The position numbers and the translations under genes are program-made. Source: an uncultured SAR116 cluster alpha proteobacterium (GTDB taxonomy: Bacteria; Pseudomonadota; Alphaproteobacteria; Puniceispirillales; Marisalimonadaceae). From it: DNA of 64,000 bases. The notes under the pieces were generated by a model, which was not told the origin of the DNA, searched no databases, and was given only the letters and a program-made list of their open reading frames with translations. Location: positions 1 to 64,000 of the forward strand of contig CACJOU010000002.1 of NCBI GenBank assembly GCA_902595145.1. The letters are read 5' to 3'. Shown here in pieces: positions 7,666 through 15,315 of the stretch (its first letter is position 1; the number at the start of each line of letters is the position of its first letter).

Positions 7666-8415
7666 ATGGATTTAGACTACTTTGAAACTTTTACTATAAC
7701 TTTAATTTTTTTATCTATTTTTTTGGGAGGCATAGTTAAAGGGTCTGTAGGCATTGGCATGTCTATGTTTTCTGTTCCGATAATAGCTTTTATCTTACCT
7801 CCTACTAAAGCGATGATGCTTTTATGTTTTCCTGTAATTATAACGAATCTAATTCAAATGAATATAAAACAAGGAATAAGCAATTATAGATTTCTTCCAA
7901 TGTTCTTAACGCTTTTTGTAGGAATATTAATTGGTGGTAAGTTGATATTAAAACTAAACTTTCAGACAATTTCAATTGTAATTGCTTTAACTATTATTTT
8001 TTTTACATTAATTAATTTTTTTGGCTTAAATCTAAAAAATATAAAACAAAAAAATGAAAAAATATTATCCGTAATTATTGGTTTTTTCTCAGGAATACTT
8101 GGCGGATTATCTACATTTTATGCACCACCAATAATTACCTTTTTAGTTTCATTAAATTTAGAAAAAGAGAGCTTTATAAGAACAACAGCTACAATGTATT
8201 TTTTAGCTTCAATCCCGTTGTATTCATCACTTATTTATCATGGTTTAGGTAATTTTTATGATTTATTAATAAGTTTGGTTGTAACTGCTCCAGCATTATT
8301 AGGTCAGTATTTTGGAACTAAAATTAGAAAGCAGTTATCTAATGAAATATTTAGAAAGACTATTTTATCAATATTAATCATTATTGGATTTTCATTATTA
8401 ATTAAAAATTTATAA
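7666..8415 (+). CDS. TauE/SafE (TSUP) family membrane permease
   Basis: 249 residues with about eight membrane helices and the two repeated TSUP signatures: FLGGIVKGSVGIGMSM near the start and GFFSGILGGLSTFYAPP in the middle. The family moves sulfite, sulfonates or other organic anions across the inner membrane. A clear paralogue lies at 31600-32343 (shared ISNYRFLPMF-type block and GLSTxYxPP). Convergent with the broken CBS gene, seven bases away. Confidence 0.85.
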   Translation: MDLDYFETFTITLIFLSIFLGGIVKGSVGIGMSMFSVPIIAFILPPTKAMMLLCFPVIITNLIQMNIKQGISNYRFLPMFLTLFVGILIGGKLILKLNFQTISIVIALTIIFFTLINFFGLNLKNIKQKNEKILSVIIGFFSGILGGLSTFYAPPIITFLVSLNLEKESFIRTTATMYFLASIPLYSSLIYHGLGNFYDLLISLVVTAPALLGQYFGTKIRKQLSNEIFRKTILSILIIIGFSLLIKNL

Positions 8416-8422
8416 AATCTTA

Positions 8423-8874
8423 CTAATATAACCAACTCTTTAAGTAATCATTTTCTAAATTAAATTTTTCTATTAACCTTTTTACTACATCTCCAATAGA
8501 TATTATTCCTATTAGATTTTCTCCTTCTATTATTGGAATGTGTCTAATTTTATTAACTGTCATAATAACCATAAGTTCATCTGATTTAGTGAATTTATTA
8601 CATGTTATAACCCTGGAGGTCATGATTGTACTAACAAGAGATTTTTTAGATTTTTCTTAATATCTTTAGCTAATTCACGAATTATATCTCTTTCAGAAAT
8701 AATACCACACAATATTTTTTGATTTTTAACTACAGGTAAAGCGCCTATTTTATTTTTAGCTAATAGATTTATTGCATCATAGATTGTATTATCTTCATTT
8801 AAGGAAATTACATCTCTGCCTAACAGCTTTGAGATAAGAACATTTTCATTTATTGAAACCATTTCATCCCCCAA
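8423..8874 (-). pseudogene. CBS-pair protein split by a frameshift
   Basis: On the minus strand the first CBS domain (from ATG 8874: LLGRDVISL, IGALPVVKN, GIISERDIIREL) runs into a stop at 8620-8622. The second CBS domain continues in the next frame from about 8640 (VSTIMTSRVITC, IRHIPIIEG, GIISIGDVVK) to 8423. Both halves together match the usual soluble CBS-pair protein of about 150 residues. One lost base between GKAL-type loop positions near 8645 would explain the break. The overlap also makes an ATGA junction at 8620-8623, so two coupled half-proteins cannot be excluded. Confidence 0.65.
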
Positions 8875-9061
8875 AAAACGTAATTTTTACCTTTCAATAA
8901 TATTTTATTTTTCAGATAATGTTTAGTTTTTTTAGTTAACTTATTAATTTAAAGCCTTAATTTCGGCATAATTTAGTAAAAAAATTATAATATGAATATT
9001 ATTGTAGAAAGAAAAATTTTTTAATTTAATTAAACATCAATTTACCTATGAGGTGAATCAG

Positions 9062-9504
9062 ATGGAAAAACAAGGAAATCTTTTTGATAAATATGGAGGT
9101 GTTCCTACCATAAAACTGATATTGAAGGCTTTTTATAGAGAGGTATTAAAAAAGCCTTATTTTAAAAAATTTTCGTTAATGTTAATATGGAAAAGTTAAT
9201 TCTTCATCAAGTTGAATTTATTTCCTTCGCAATGGGGAAGCCCTTAACGGATTATCCTGACGATTTCTTAAGAAAAGGCCATGCAGGTTTAAATATAACT
9301 GATATTCAATTCGATGAAATAGTAAATATTCTAGAAAAAATTTTAATAAATTTTCAAGTTGAAAATAAGGATATTACTTCAATCAAAGATGCTATTGAAA
9401 GAAAAAGACATTTAATAGTCATGGTTGATAAATTAGAAAAAACTGAAGAACAAAAAATAGATAAAGATATGGAGCTTTATTTAAAAATGAAGCTTGTGAA
9501 TTAA
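9062..9504 (+). pseudogene. truncated haemoglobin (group 1-like) with frameshift
   Basis: ATG 9062 follows a ribosome site GAGGTG and gives LFDKYGGVPTIKLIL, then FYREVL and PYFKKF. The frame then fails and the protein resumes one frame over as FVNVNMEKLILHQVEFIS, GKP, Tyr, and RKGHAGLNI with the proximal haem His, to the stop at 9502. The order is that of the PF01152 globin fold. The break lies in AAAAAATTTTCG near 9163-9174; one extra T would restore it. It is a recent pseudogene or a sequencing error. The C-terminus is longer than usual. Confidence 0.7.
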
Positions 9505-9694
9505 AATTAGATATTACAAGCTTTTAAAAATTTTAAGAATATTTTATCTTATAAATTTAATTATTAGTTATCTGTTAATCAAATTGGAAGTTTCTTAATC
9601 AGATTTATTATAATTTTTTAAAATTTTCTTATATTTTATTTTTATTTAGTTTAGAACATAGATAATTTTGTAACTAATATCTCTGGTAATTTTG

Positions 9695-10237
9695 ATGAAT
9701 AATAATATAGCTGTTCTTTTAAGTGGTAATGGTTCCAATTTGAAAGCTATAATAGATAAAGGTATAAAGGTAAGTTTTGTTGCATCTAATAATTCTAAGG
9801 CGTTAGGCTTAAAGATTGCCAAAAATGCAAATATACCATCATATTCCTGGAAGAACATCTTAGAGTTAGAAGAAGAAGTATTAAAGTTAATAATTGAGTA
9901 TGATATTAAATTATTGGTGCTTGCTGGTTATATGAAATTGTTAAGTCAAAATTTTGTAAATTCTCTACCTTCTAAATTTATTGTTAATGTTCATCCATCT
10001 CTATTACCAAAATATAAGGGTATGCACGCTATTAAGCAGGCAATTGACGATTGTGCTGAATATACAGGTGTAACAATACATTACGTAGATGAGGGGATGG
10101 ATAGCGGATCCATAATTAAGCAAGATAGTATAAAAATCAATGAAAATGATACTGTGGAAACTTTAAAAGACCGTTTGCAAAATATAGAACATCATCTTTA
10201 TGCTGATACAATAAAGTCTATTTTAATTAAGAATTAA
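9695..10237 (+). CDS. purN: phosphoribosylglycinamide formyltransferase
   Basis: 180 residues from ATG 9695 (a TTG at 9692 is in frame). The enzyme transfers formyl from 10-formyl-THF to GAR, the third step of purine synthesis. Seen: the N-terminal LLSGNGSNLKAII phosphate loop, LAGYMKLLS, the formyltransferase signature VNVHPSLLPKYKG, the His-Asp catalytic region (TGVTIHYVDEGMDSG) and a C-terminal ENDT helix. It is slightly short but complete. It stands alone, not next to purM as in many bacteria. Confidence 0.93.
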   Translation: MNNNIAVLLSGNGSNLKAIIDKGIKVSFVASNNSKALGLKIAKNANIPSYSWKNILELEEEVLKLIIEYDIKLLVLAGYMKLLSQNFVNSLPSKFIVNVHPSLLPKYKGMHAIKQAIDDCAEYTGVTIHYVDEGMDSGSIIKQDSIKINENDTVETLKDRLQNIEHHLYADTIKSILIKN

Positions 10238-10291
10238 CAAGATTTAAATTTAAATATTTTTTATTACTTTATAGTTAACTATGTCTAGTGT

Positions 10292-10322
10292 ATAACTCTA
10301 CTTTTAGTGGAAGGTTTAAGTT
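10292..10322 (+). promoter_or_regulatory. candidate CueR-type operator/promoter
   Basis: The segment GTGGAAGGTTTAAG resembles the right half of the E. coli copA promoter (CTGGAAGGTTTAAC). Reading by that alignment, the -35 is about 10292-10297, the spacer is 19 bases (the stretched spacing that MerR-family activators need) and the -10 is TAAGTT at 10317-10322. The start point would fall at or next to ATG 10328, giving a leaderless message. The left half-site is poor, so confidence is moderate. Confidence 0.4.
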
Positions 10323-10327
10323 AAACT

Positions 10328-10717
10328 ATGAATATTGGGAAAGCGTCAAAATTATCAGAGTTAACAGTTAAAGCAGTTAGATATTATGACAATATTGGTC
10401 TTGTAAAACCATATCAAAACATTTCTTCTAATTATCGTGAGTATAACGAAGAAGATGTATTAAAGTTAAAATTTGTGGGTAAAGCACGAAAATTCAATTT
10501 TAGTATAGATGAATGTAGAGAATTATTATCATTATATGAAAACAAAAGTAGGCCTAGTAAAGATGTAAAGAAATTAACTTTAGAAAAAATTTCTCAAATA
10601 GATGAAAAATTAAAGCAGTTACAAAATTTAAAAGATGAATTGACTTATCTGGCAGATAATTGTCAGGGAGATGATAGGCCAAATTGTCCAATACTTGATG
10701 CTTTATCAAAAAAATGA
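10328..10717 (+). CDS. MerR-family copper-responsive regulator (CueR-like)
   Basis: 129 residues: an N-terminal winged helix-turn-helix (MNIGKASKLSELTVKAVRYY), a dimerisation coiled coil (about 75-108) and a metal loop with Cys112 and Cys120 (CQGDDRPNC), the same spacing and numbering as the Cu(I)-binding cysteines of E. coli CueR. It should sense monovalent Cu, Ag or Au and activate promoters with 19-base spacers. No copper ATPase or chaperone lies nearby; it overlaps the following EamA gene by four bases (ATGA). Confidence 0.85.
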   Translation: MNIGKASKLSELTVKAVRYYDNIGLVKPYQNISSNYREYNEEDVLKLKFVGKARKFNFSIDECRELLSLYENKSRPSKDVKKLTLEKISQIDEKLKQLQNLKDELTYLADNCQGDDRPNCPILDALSKK

Positions 10718-11565
10718 AAAACCTTTCTGATACGACTGTATCAATTATATTAATGATTATATCTGGCTTTAGTTTTGTAGTAATGCATAGTGCTGCAAAA
10801 TTTCTATCAGATCAAATTCACATTTTTGAAATCACATTTCTTAGATGCGCACTTGTTGCTGTTGTACTAGCTCCAATGATATTCAAAGAAGGGAAGTCTT
10901 CATTAATAACTAAACAACCAAAATTTCAAATTTATAGAATTATTACAAATTCAATTGCCATGTTATGTTTTTTTTATGGATTAACATTAACCACACTTGC
11001 AGAAGTAACTGCTCTTAATTTGACAGTTCCTATTTTTACAACACTCTTAGCATTCCTATTTTTAAATGAAAAATTAAAAAAACATAGACTTTCAGCTTTG
11101 TTTATTGGCTTTTTAGGTGCAATTATAGTTTTAAGACCTGATATTTCTATTAATATTGGAGGAGTTTTAATACTTATTTCAGCATTAATATGGTCGGTTT
11201 CATTGATTTTTATTAAAAAATTAACTGAAACAGACTCTCCAGTTACAATATCTCTTTATGCGGGTGTAGGGATGATACCTGCTACATTTGTAGCTGCATA
11301 CCCATATTTAATAATGCCTAATTTATATCAATTTTTAATAATTTTATTTATTGCTGTAACTGGAACAATTGCCCAAACACTTTTAAATAGTGCATTTAAA
11401 AGAGGCCAACTTGCAATTCTGTTACCTTTTGATTATTTAAAATTAATTTGGTCGGTATTGATTGGGTATACTATTTTTGTAGAAAGTACACCAATTAGCT
11501 TATGGATTGGTGGTACTTTGATTGTAGGGGCATCCTCATATATTGCTTGGAGAGAGAGAAATTAA
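10714..11565 (+). CDS. EamA/DMT family transporter
   Basis: 283 residues with ten membrane helices in two EamA halves (about 8-135 and 145-280). Recognisable: VMHSAAKFL in the first helix, TVPIFTTLLAFLFLNEK at the end of the first half, FLGAIIVLRP, and the matching end of the second half. The family exports amino acids, metabolites or drugs; the substrate is unknown. Translation is coupled to the CueR-like gene by an ATGA overlap, which suggests shared control. Confidence 0.85.
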   Translation: MKNLSDTTVSIILMIISGFSFVVMHSAAKFLSDQIHIFEITFLRCALVAVVLAPMIFKEGKSSLITKQPKFQIYRIITNSIAMLCFFYGLTLTTLAEVTALNLTVPIFTTLLAFLFLNEKLKKHRLSALFIGFLGAIIVLRPDISINIGGVLILISALIWSVSLIFIKKLTETDSPVTISLYAGVGMIPATFVAAYPYLIMPNLYQFLIILFIAVTGTIAQTLLNSAFKRGQLAILLPFDYLKLIWSVLIGYTIFVESTPISLWIGGTLIVGASSYIAWRERN

Positions 11566-11579
11566 ACATTAATTATATA

Positions 11580-11611
11580 AAAAAAGTCTACTTAATTGTG
11601 CAGACTTTTTT
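11580..11611 (+). terminator. intrinsic terminator after the EamA gene
   Basis: AAAAAAGTCT (11580-11589), a 12-base loop and AGACTTTTTT (11602-11611) form a 10 bp stem ending in a T run. The A run on the other arm lets it work in both directions, between the EamA gene and the broken gene on the minus strand. Confidence 0.75.
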
Positions 11612-11625
11612 AAATATTAAATTTA

Positions 11626-12255
11626 TTAAATTATTTTAACCACGTTAGATGTTTTTAATTTTCCAATTTCGTTTGCTCTATTTACAACATTTTGGAAAGC
11701 ATCAGACATTCCTATTCTGTCAATAATATCACCCATTGCTTCAAAAGATGAGTAATAATAAACAACAAATTATGAATCCATTTTGTCTGCAATTATAGGA
11801 TAAAGAGCTAATACTTTAGTATCTTCATCCTTTCCAATTTCTTCCACTTCATTCAGTAATTCAATCGTTTGAGGAATATATTTTCTGTCAACACCGTATT
11901 CCCTTATCAATAAAATATTATGATCACCAGAGGGCTGTCCAAAGACAGTCCTGTAAACTTCAGGGCCAATTAAATGTCCTGATGGATCATGTTCTCTTAT
12001 ACTCACCATTTCCATAATTTCTTTATTTTTACTAAGTTCTGCATATGATTTTGTTGCAGTAGTCATGTTGGAATATATTGCATTCAACTGTAAACAACCA
12101 TTTAATTCACCTCAAATAAATGTTCCCAATCTTGCTTTTATTCCTTGGGAAACCATAATATTTTTATATTTTGTAGCTCTTTCCATCGCCTATTTATTTT
12201 TACCCAAAATTGGTTTTAAAATTCGTCTAGATACTATTCCCAATTTATCCTCCAT
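11626..12255 (-). pseudogene. two-domain protein gene with three nonsense codons
   Basis: One minus-strand frame of 210 codons, ATG at 12255 to TAA at 11626, is conserved-looking throughout but holds TAG (12190-12192), TGA (12112-12114) and TAA (11770-11772). Blocks in order: IVSRRILKPILG, then KARLGTFI, CLQLNAIYSNM, GPEVYRTVFGQPS, LLIREYGVDR, VVYYYSSFEAMG and GMSDAFQNVV. Two similar halves suggest a tandem dimeric alpha/beta barrel. I cannot name the family. Three different stop codons show real decay rather than recoding. Confidence 0.75.
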
Positions 12256-12436
12256 TAAAAATTTTTGATTAGCCTAAATTTTATTTTTTTGGAGCAAAGA
12301 TCTTATTTCAATTTATTACTAACTGATTAATAATTAATCATTAGCAGGAAAAGTTTTCTTATTCGTAATAATGTTGGTGTAGAACATTAAATTCTAATTA
12401 AAGTGGATTATTTATTAAATTTGAAAGGAGACAATT

Positions 12437-13438
12437 TTGTTTAACAAATTACCAATAATATTAGCTTCGTTATTAATTTCAATTACAAGTTATGCAGATA
12501 CTAAAATACCATTTACATTAGATTGGAAATTTGAAGGTCCATCAGCGCCATTTTTTAATGCTATCGATAAAGGTTATTTTAAAGATGCAGGTTTAAATGT
12601 TGAGATTTCACCTGGTAAAGGATCATTAGATGCAATTCCAAAAGTTGCAACGGGTTCATTCCCTCTTGGCTTCGCTGATATTAATTCTTTGATTAAATTT
12701 TTAGATCAAAATCCTGGTGCACCAGTTACAGCAATTATGATGATTTATGATAAACCTCCATTTGCAGTAATAGGAAGAAAATCTCTCGGTATTAAATCAC
12801 CGGCTGATTTGCCTGGCTCAGTTTTGGGTGCTCCTCCCCCTGATGGTGCCTGGGCTCAATTTCCATCTTTTGCGAAAGCAAATGGCTTAGACATGAATAA
12901 AATCAAAGTTGAACCAGTTGGCTTTCCTACTCGCGAACCCATGTTAGCTGAGGGGAAAGTCTCTTCCGTAACAGGTTACTCATTTTCATCTTTTCTTAAT
13001 TTAGTTCGCCTTGGAGTTCCGGAAGATGATATTACTACCATATTAATGGCCGATCACGGGCTCAAGCTTTATGGAAATGCAATCATTGTCAATACCGATT
13101 TTGCATCTTCAAATGCTAAAGTTGTTAAATCTTTTCTTGGCGCAGTTGGTAAAGGTTGGAAAGATGCTGTTTCAAATCCAAGTTCAGCCATTGATGCACT
13201 TGTTAAGAGAAACCCAGCAGCTGACAAAAACTTAGAAGAAAGAAGATTTAATTTGGCCCTGTCTGGTAACGTTATGACAGATTATGTTCTTAAGAATGGA
13301 ATGGGTAATATTGATAAGGCACGTTTTGAAGCAGCTATCGCCCAATTAAGTGAGACTTATAAATATAAAACTAAACCTGATTCAAAGTTATATTTTACAG
13401 ATGTGTATTTACCCAAAGGTGGGTTTAAGTTGAAGTAA
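12437..13438 (+). CDS. ABC transporter substrate-binding protein, NMT1/THI5-like
   Basis: 333 residues. A signal peptide of about 20 residues is followed by the NMT1/THI5/SsuA-type fold: IPFTLDWKFEGPSAPFFNAIDKGYF-like start (the ligand-entry helix), then GSLDAIPKVATGSF and LPGSVLGAPPPDG. The start is TTG 12437 with AAAGGAG six bases upstream. It delivers ligand to the permease/ATPase that follow; relatives bind thiamine precursors, nitrate, sulfonates or nucleobases. No TPP riboswitch is visible upstream (12256-12436), so the substrate is open. Confidence 0.88.
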   Translation: MFNKLPIILASLLISITSYADTKIPFTLDWKFEGPSAPFFNAIDKGYFKDAGLNVEISPGKGSLDAIPKVATGSFPLGFADINSLIKFLDQNPGAPVTAIMMIYDKPPFAVIGRKSLGIKSPADLPGSVLGAPPPDGAWAQFPSFAKANGLDMNKIKVEPVGFPTREPMLAEGKVSSVTGYSFSSFLNLVRLGVPEDDITTILMADHGLKLYGNAIIVNTDFASSNAKVVKSFLGAVGKGWKDAVSNPSSAIDALVKRNPAADKNLEERRFNLALSGNVMTDYVLKNGMGNIDKARFEAAIAQLSETYKYKTKPDSKLYFTDVYLPKGGFKLK

Positions 13439-13453
13439 TTTTAAAACAAATAT

Positions 13454-13483
13454 AAAATAGGATGAAATTTTTCGTCCTATTTT
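13454..13483 (+). terminator. hairpin between binding protein and ATPase genes
   Basis: AAAATAGGATGA (13454-13465), a six-base loop and TCGTCCTATTTT (13472-13483) form a 12 bp stem with one G-T pair, followed by two more bases before AAGG. Such hairpins after the binding protein gene usually stop or trim part of the transcript, so that binding protein exceeds membrane components. Confidence 0.65.
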
Positions 13484-13495
13484 TAAGGTATATTT

Positions 13496-14299
13496 ATGTC
13501 ATTATATAAAAAAAAAGACACTATAATAATTAAAGACGTAACACATACCTACAAAACTGAAACTGGTTTACTACCAGTTATAAAAAACTTAAATATGAGC
13601 GTACCAGAAAATGGTTTTACAGCTGTTGTAGGACCCTCTGGTTGCGGGAAATCCACCCTAACTAAACTAATTTCAGGTCTTTTGCAACCTGACGAAGGTG
13701 AGGTTTACCTTGGTGGAGAAAAAATTACTACACCTAGACCTACGGTTGGAATGGCTTTTCAAAATCCTGTTTTATTAGAGTGGAGAACTATTATTAAAAA
13801 TGTCATGTTGCCACTAGAAATTGTCCCAAATAAACTAAATTCACTAGAAAAAGAGCAAAGAGCAAAACAACTTTTATCCTTAGTAGGATTAGAGGGATTT
13901 GAAGAAAAAAAACCTTCTGAACTATCTGGGGGGATGCGACAAAGAGCATCATTATGTAGAGCATTAGTACACAAACCTGAAGTCCTTATTTTAGACGAAC
14001 CTTTTGGAGCATTAGATGCGTTTACACGTGAAGATTTATGGCAAGTAATGCACAATCTAAGAAAAGAAGAACCATTTACTGGAATACTTATTACACATGA
14101 TTTAAGGGAGTCAATTTTCCTTGCTGATGAAGTTGTAGTTCTTTCTGGTAGGCCAGCTTCAAAACAATTCTTTGTTAAAGTAACAAAATCCAAAATACCA
14201 AAACTTGAGAGCCTATATACATCTAAATCCATCGACCTGTTAAAAAGTCTTCGAAAACAAATAGAAATAGCTCAAAATCAACAAGAGCAAAATAAATGA
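13496..14299 (+). CDS. ABC transporter ATPase, SsuB/TauB type
   Basis: 267 residues. Walker A GPSGCGKST (about 46-54), Q-loop in AFQNPVLLEWRT, signature LSGGMRQRASL, Walker B VLILDEPFGALD and switch His in ITHDLRES are all present. The signature and the EWRT Q-loop place it with nitrate/sulfonate/taurine-type importers. AAGG lies seven bases before ATG 13496. The next gene overlaps by four bases (ATGA). Confidence 0.92.
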   Translation: MSLYKKKDTIIIKDVTHTYKTETGLLPVIKNLNMSVPENGFTAVVGPSGCGKSTLTKLISGLLQPDEGEVYLGGEKITTPRPTVGMAFQNPVLLEWRTIIKNVMLPLEIVPNKLNSLEKEQRAKQLLSLVGLEGFEEKKPSELSGGMRQRASLCRALVHKPEVLILDEPFGALDAFTREDLWQVMHNLRKEEPFTGILITHDLRESIFLADEVVVLSGRPASKQFFVKVTKSKIPKLESLYTSKSIDLLKSLRKQIEIAQNQQEQNK

Positions 14300-15051
14300 G
14301 ACATATTTTAGTACCATTATACGCTATCATTATTTTTCTTGTTTTGTGGGAGCTTTTAGTATGGGTAAATGAATGGCCAAACTATAAAATGGCGTCTCCT
14401 TCTGACATATGGCCTGCATTTTGGAAATTTAAAGTTTTATTTTTCCAATATGGTTGGGATACTCTTTGGCGAACGGTTGTTGGCTTATTTATAGCAGTAC
14501 TATGTGGTGTTTTTTTAGGCATGATTATGGGTTTTTCAAAGGTTTTGCGTGAAGCAATATATCCTTTGTTAGTAGGATTTAATGCAATTCCGAAAGCTAC
14601 TGTCGTGCCTATTATTGCATTAATGTTTGTAGGTCAGCACGATCTAAACACTATTTTGATAGCTTTTATGATTTCTTTTTTCCCAATAGCAGTTTCTGTC
14701 TCAATTGGTTTATCAACTTTAGAACCAGAATATAGAGACATTTTAAGGTCTTTAGGAGCATCCAAATCATTAATATTTTGGAAAATTGCATTGCCTAAAA
14801 CTTTGCCTGAGTTTTTTGGAGCATTAAAGGTAGCTGTTACACTTGCATTTATTGGTACAAACTTGATGGAAATTGTATCTCCTCATGGTAGAGGGTTAGG
14901 TGCTCTGTTTGATAGTGGTAAGACTAATTCAGATTACCCTCTAATGTTTGCAGTACTTATTGCTTTAGCATTATTAGGTATTGGTTTATATTATGTAGTA
15001 GTTGTTTTAGAGAAAATTTTTGCGGGATGGGCAGAACGTTCCTCTGATTAG
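14296..15051 (+). CDS. ABC transporter permease, SsuC/TauC type
   Basis: 251 residues with about six membrane helices. The cytoplasmic coupling helix EYRDILRSLGASKSLIFWKI-region (EAA-like loop, about residues 153-172) and FNAIPKATVVPIIALMF are typical of BPD_transp_1 permeases of this importer group. It starts inside the ATPase stop (ATGA at 14296). It forms the channel for the importer with the two upstream products. Confidence 0.9.
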   Translation: MRHILVPLYAIIIFLVLWELLVWVNEWPNYKMASPSDIWPAFWKFKVLFFQYGWDTLWRTVVGLFIAVLCGVFLGMIMGFSKVLREAIYPLLVGFNAIPKATVVPIIALMFVGQHDLNTILIAFMISFFPIAVSVSIGLSTLEPEYRDILRSLGASKSLIFWKIALPKTLPEFFGALKVAVTLAFIGTNLMEIVSPHGRGLGALFDSGKTNSDYPLMFAVLIALALLGIGLYYVVVVLEKIFAGWAERSSD

Positions 15052-15097
15052 AAACTTAAAACTATTATTTAAATGAGAATTAATTTTTACTTGAAAA

Positions 15098-15298
15098 ATG
15101 CTTATTAAAAAAGAATCTTTAATTAAAAATATTAGGGGAGATTTCGGCAAAGGTATAATAATTTGTACAGCAAGTATATTGTATGCAATTTTCAGATTAT
15201 TTAATCTATTAAATAACCCAATGCTTTTTCTTGATATTTTTATGCTAGGAATTTTTATATATTCGATTTATCTTATTTTATTTAAATATGTAAAATAA
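15098..15298 (+). CDS. small membrane protein, unknown
   Basis: 66 residues: a basic N-terminus (MLIKKESLIKNIRGDFGKG) and two hydrophobic helices (about 20-34 and 40-62). There is no ribosome site of note at ATG 15098. It may be the last gene of the ABC operon, 46 bases after the permease, or a chance frame. Convergent with the cyclase fusion gene. Confidence 0.4.
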   Translation: MLIKKESLIKNIRGDFGKGIIICTASILYAIFRLFNLLNNPMLFLDIFMLGIFIYSIYLILFKYVK

Positions 15299-15315
15299 TT
15301 TTTATCTAATTTACT

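Noticed and set aside
9160-9190. Programmed -1 frameshifting in the haemoglobin gene
   Set aside because: The A and T runs do not form a standard slippery heptamer in the reading frame, and no downstream stimulatory hairpin is visible. A deletion or base-calling error is simpler.
4070-12255. Possible recoding of TAA as an amino acid, since several genes carry an in-frame TAA
   Set aside because: The third gene also has TAG and TGA in frame, and the intact core genes end normally in TAA, TAG and TGA. Ordinary decay explains it.
12065-12268. A plus-strand frame of 67 codons with some hydrophobic residues
   Set aside because: It lies antisense to the start of the broken gene 11626-12255, whose stop-bridged minus-strand translation explains the sequence much better.
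12256-12436. Search for a TPP or other riboswitch before the ABC importer operon
   Set aside because: No THI-box-like conserved core (such as CTGAGA) is visible, so substrate cannot be inferred this way.
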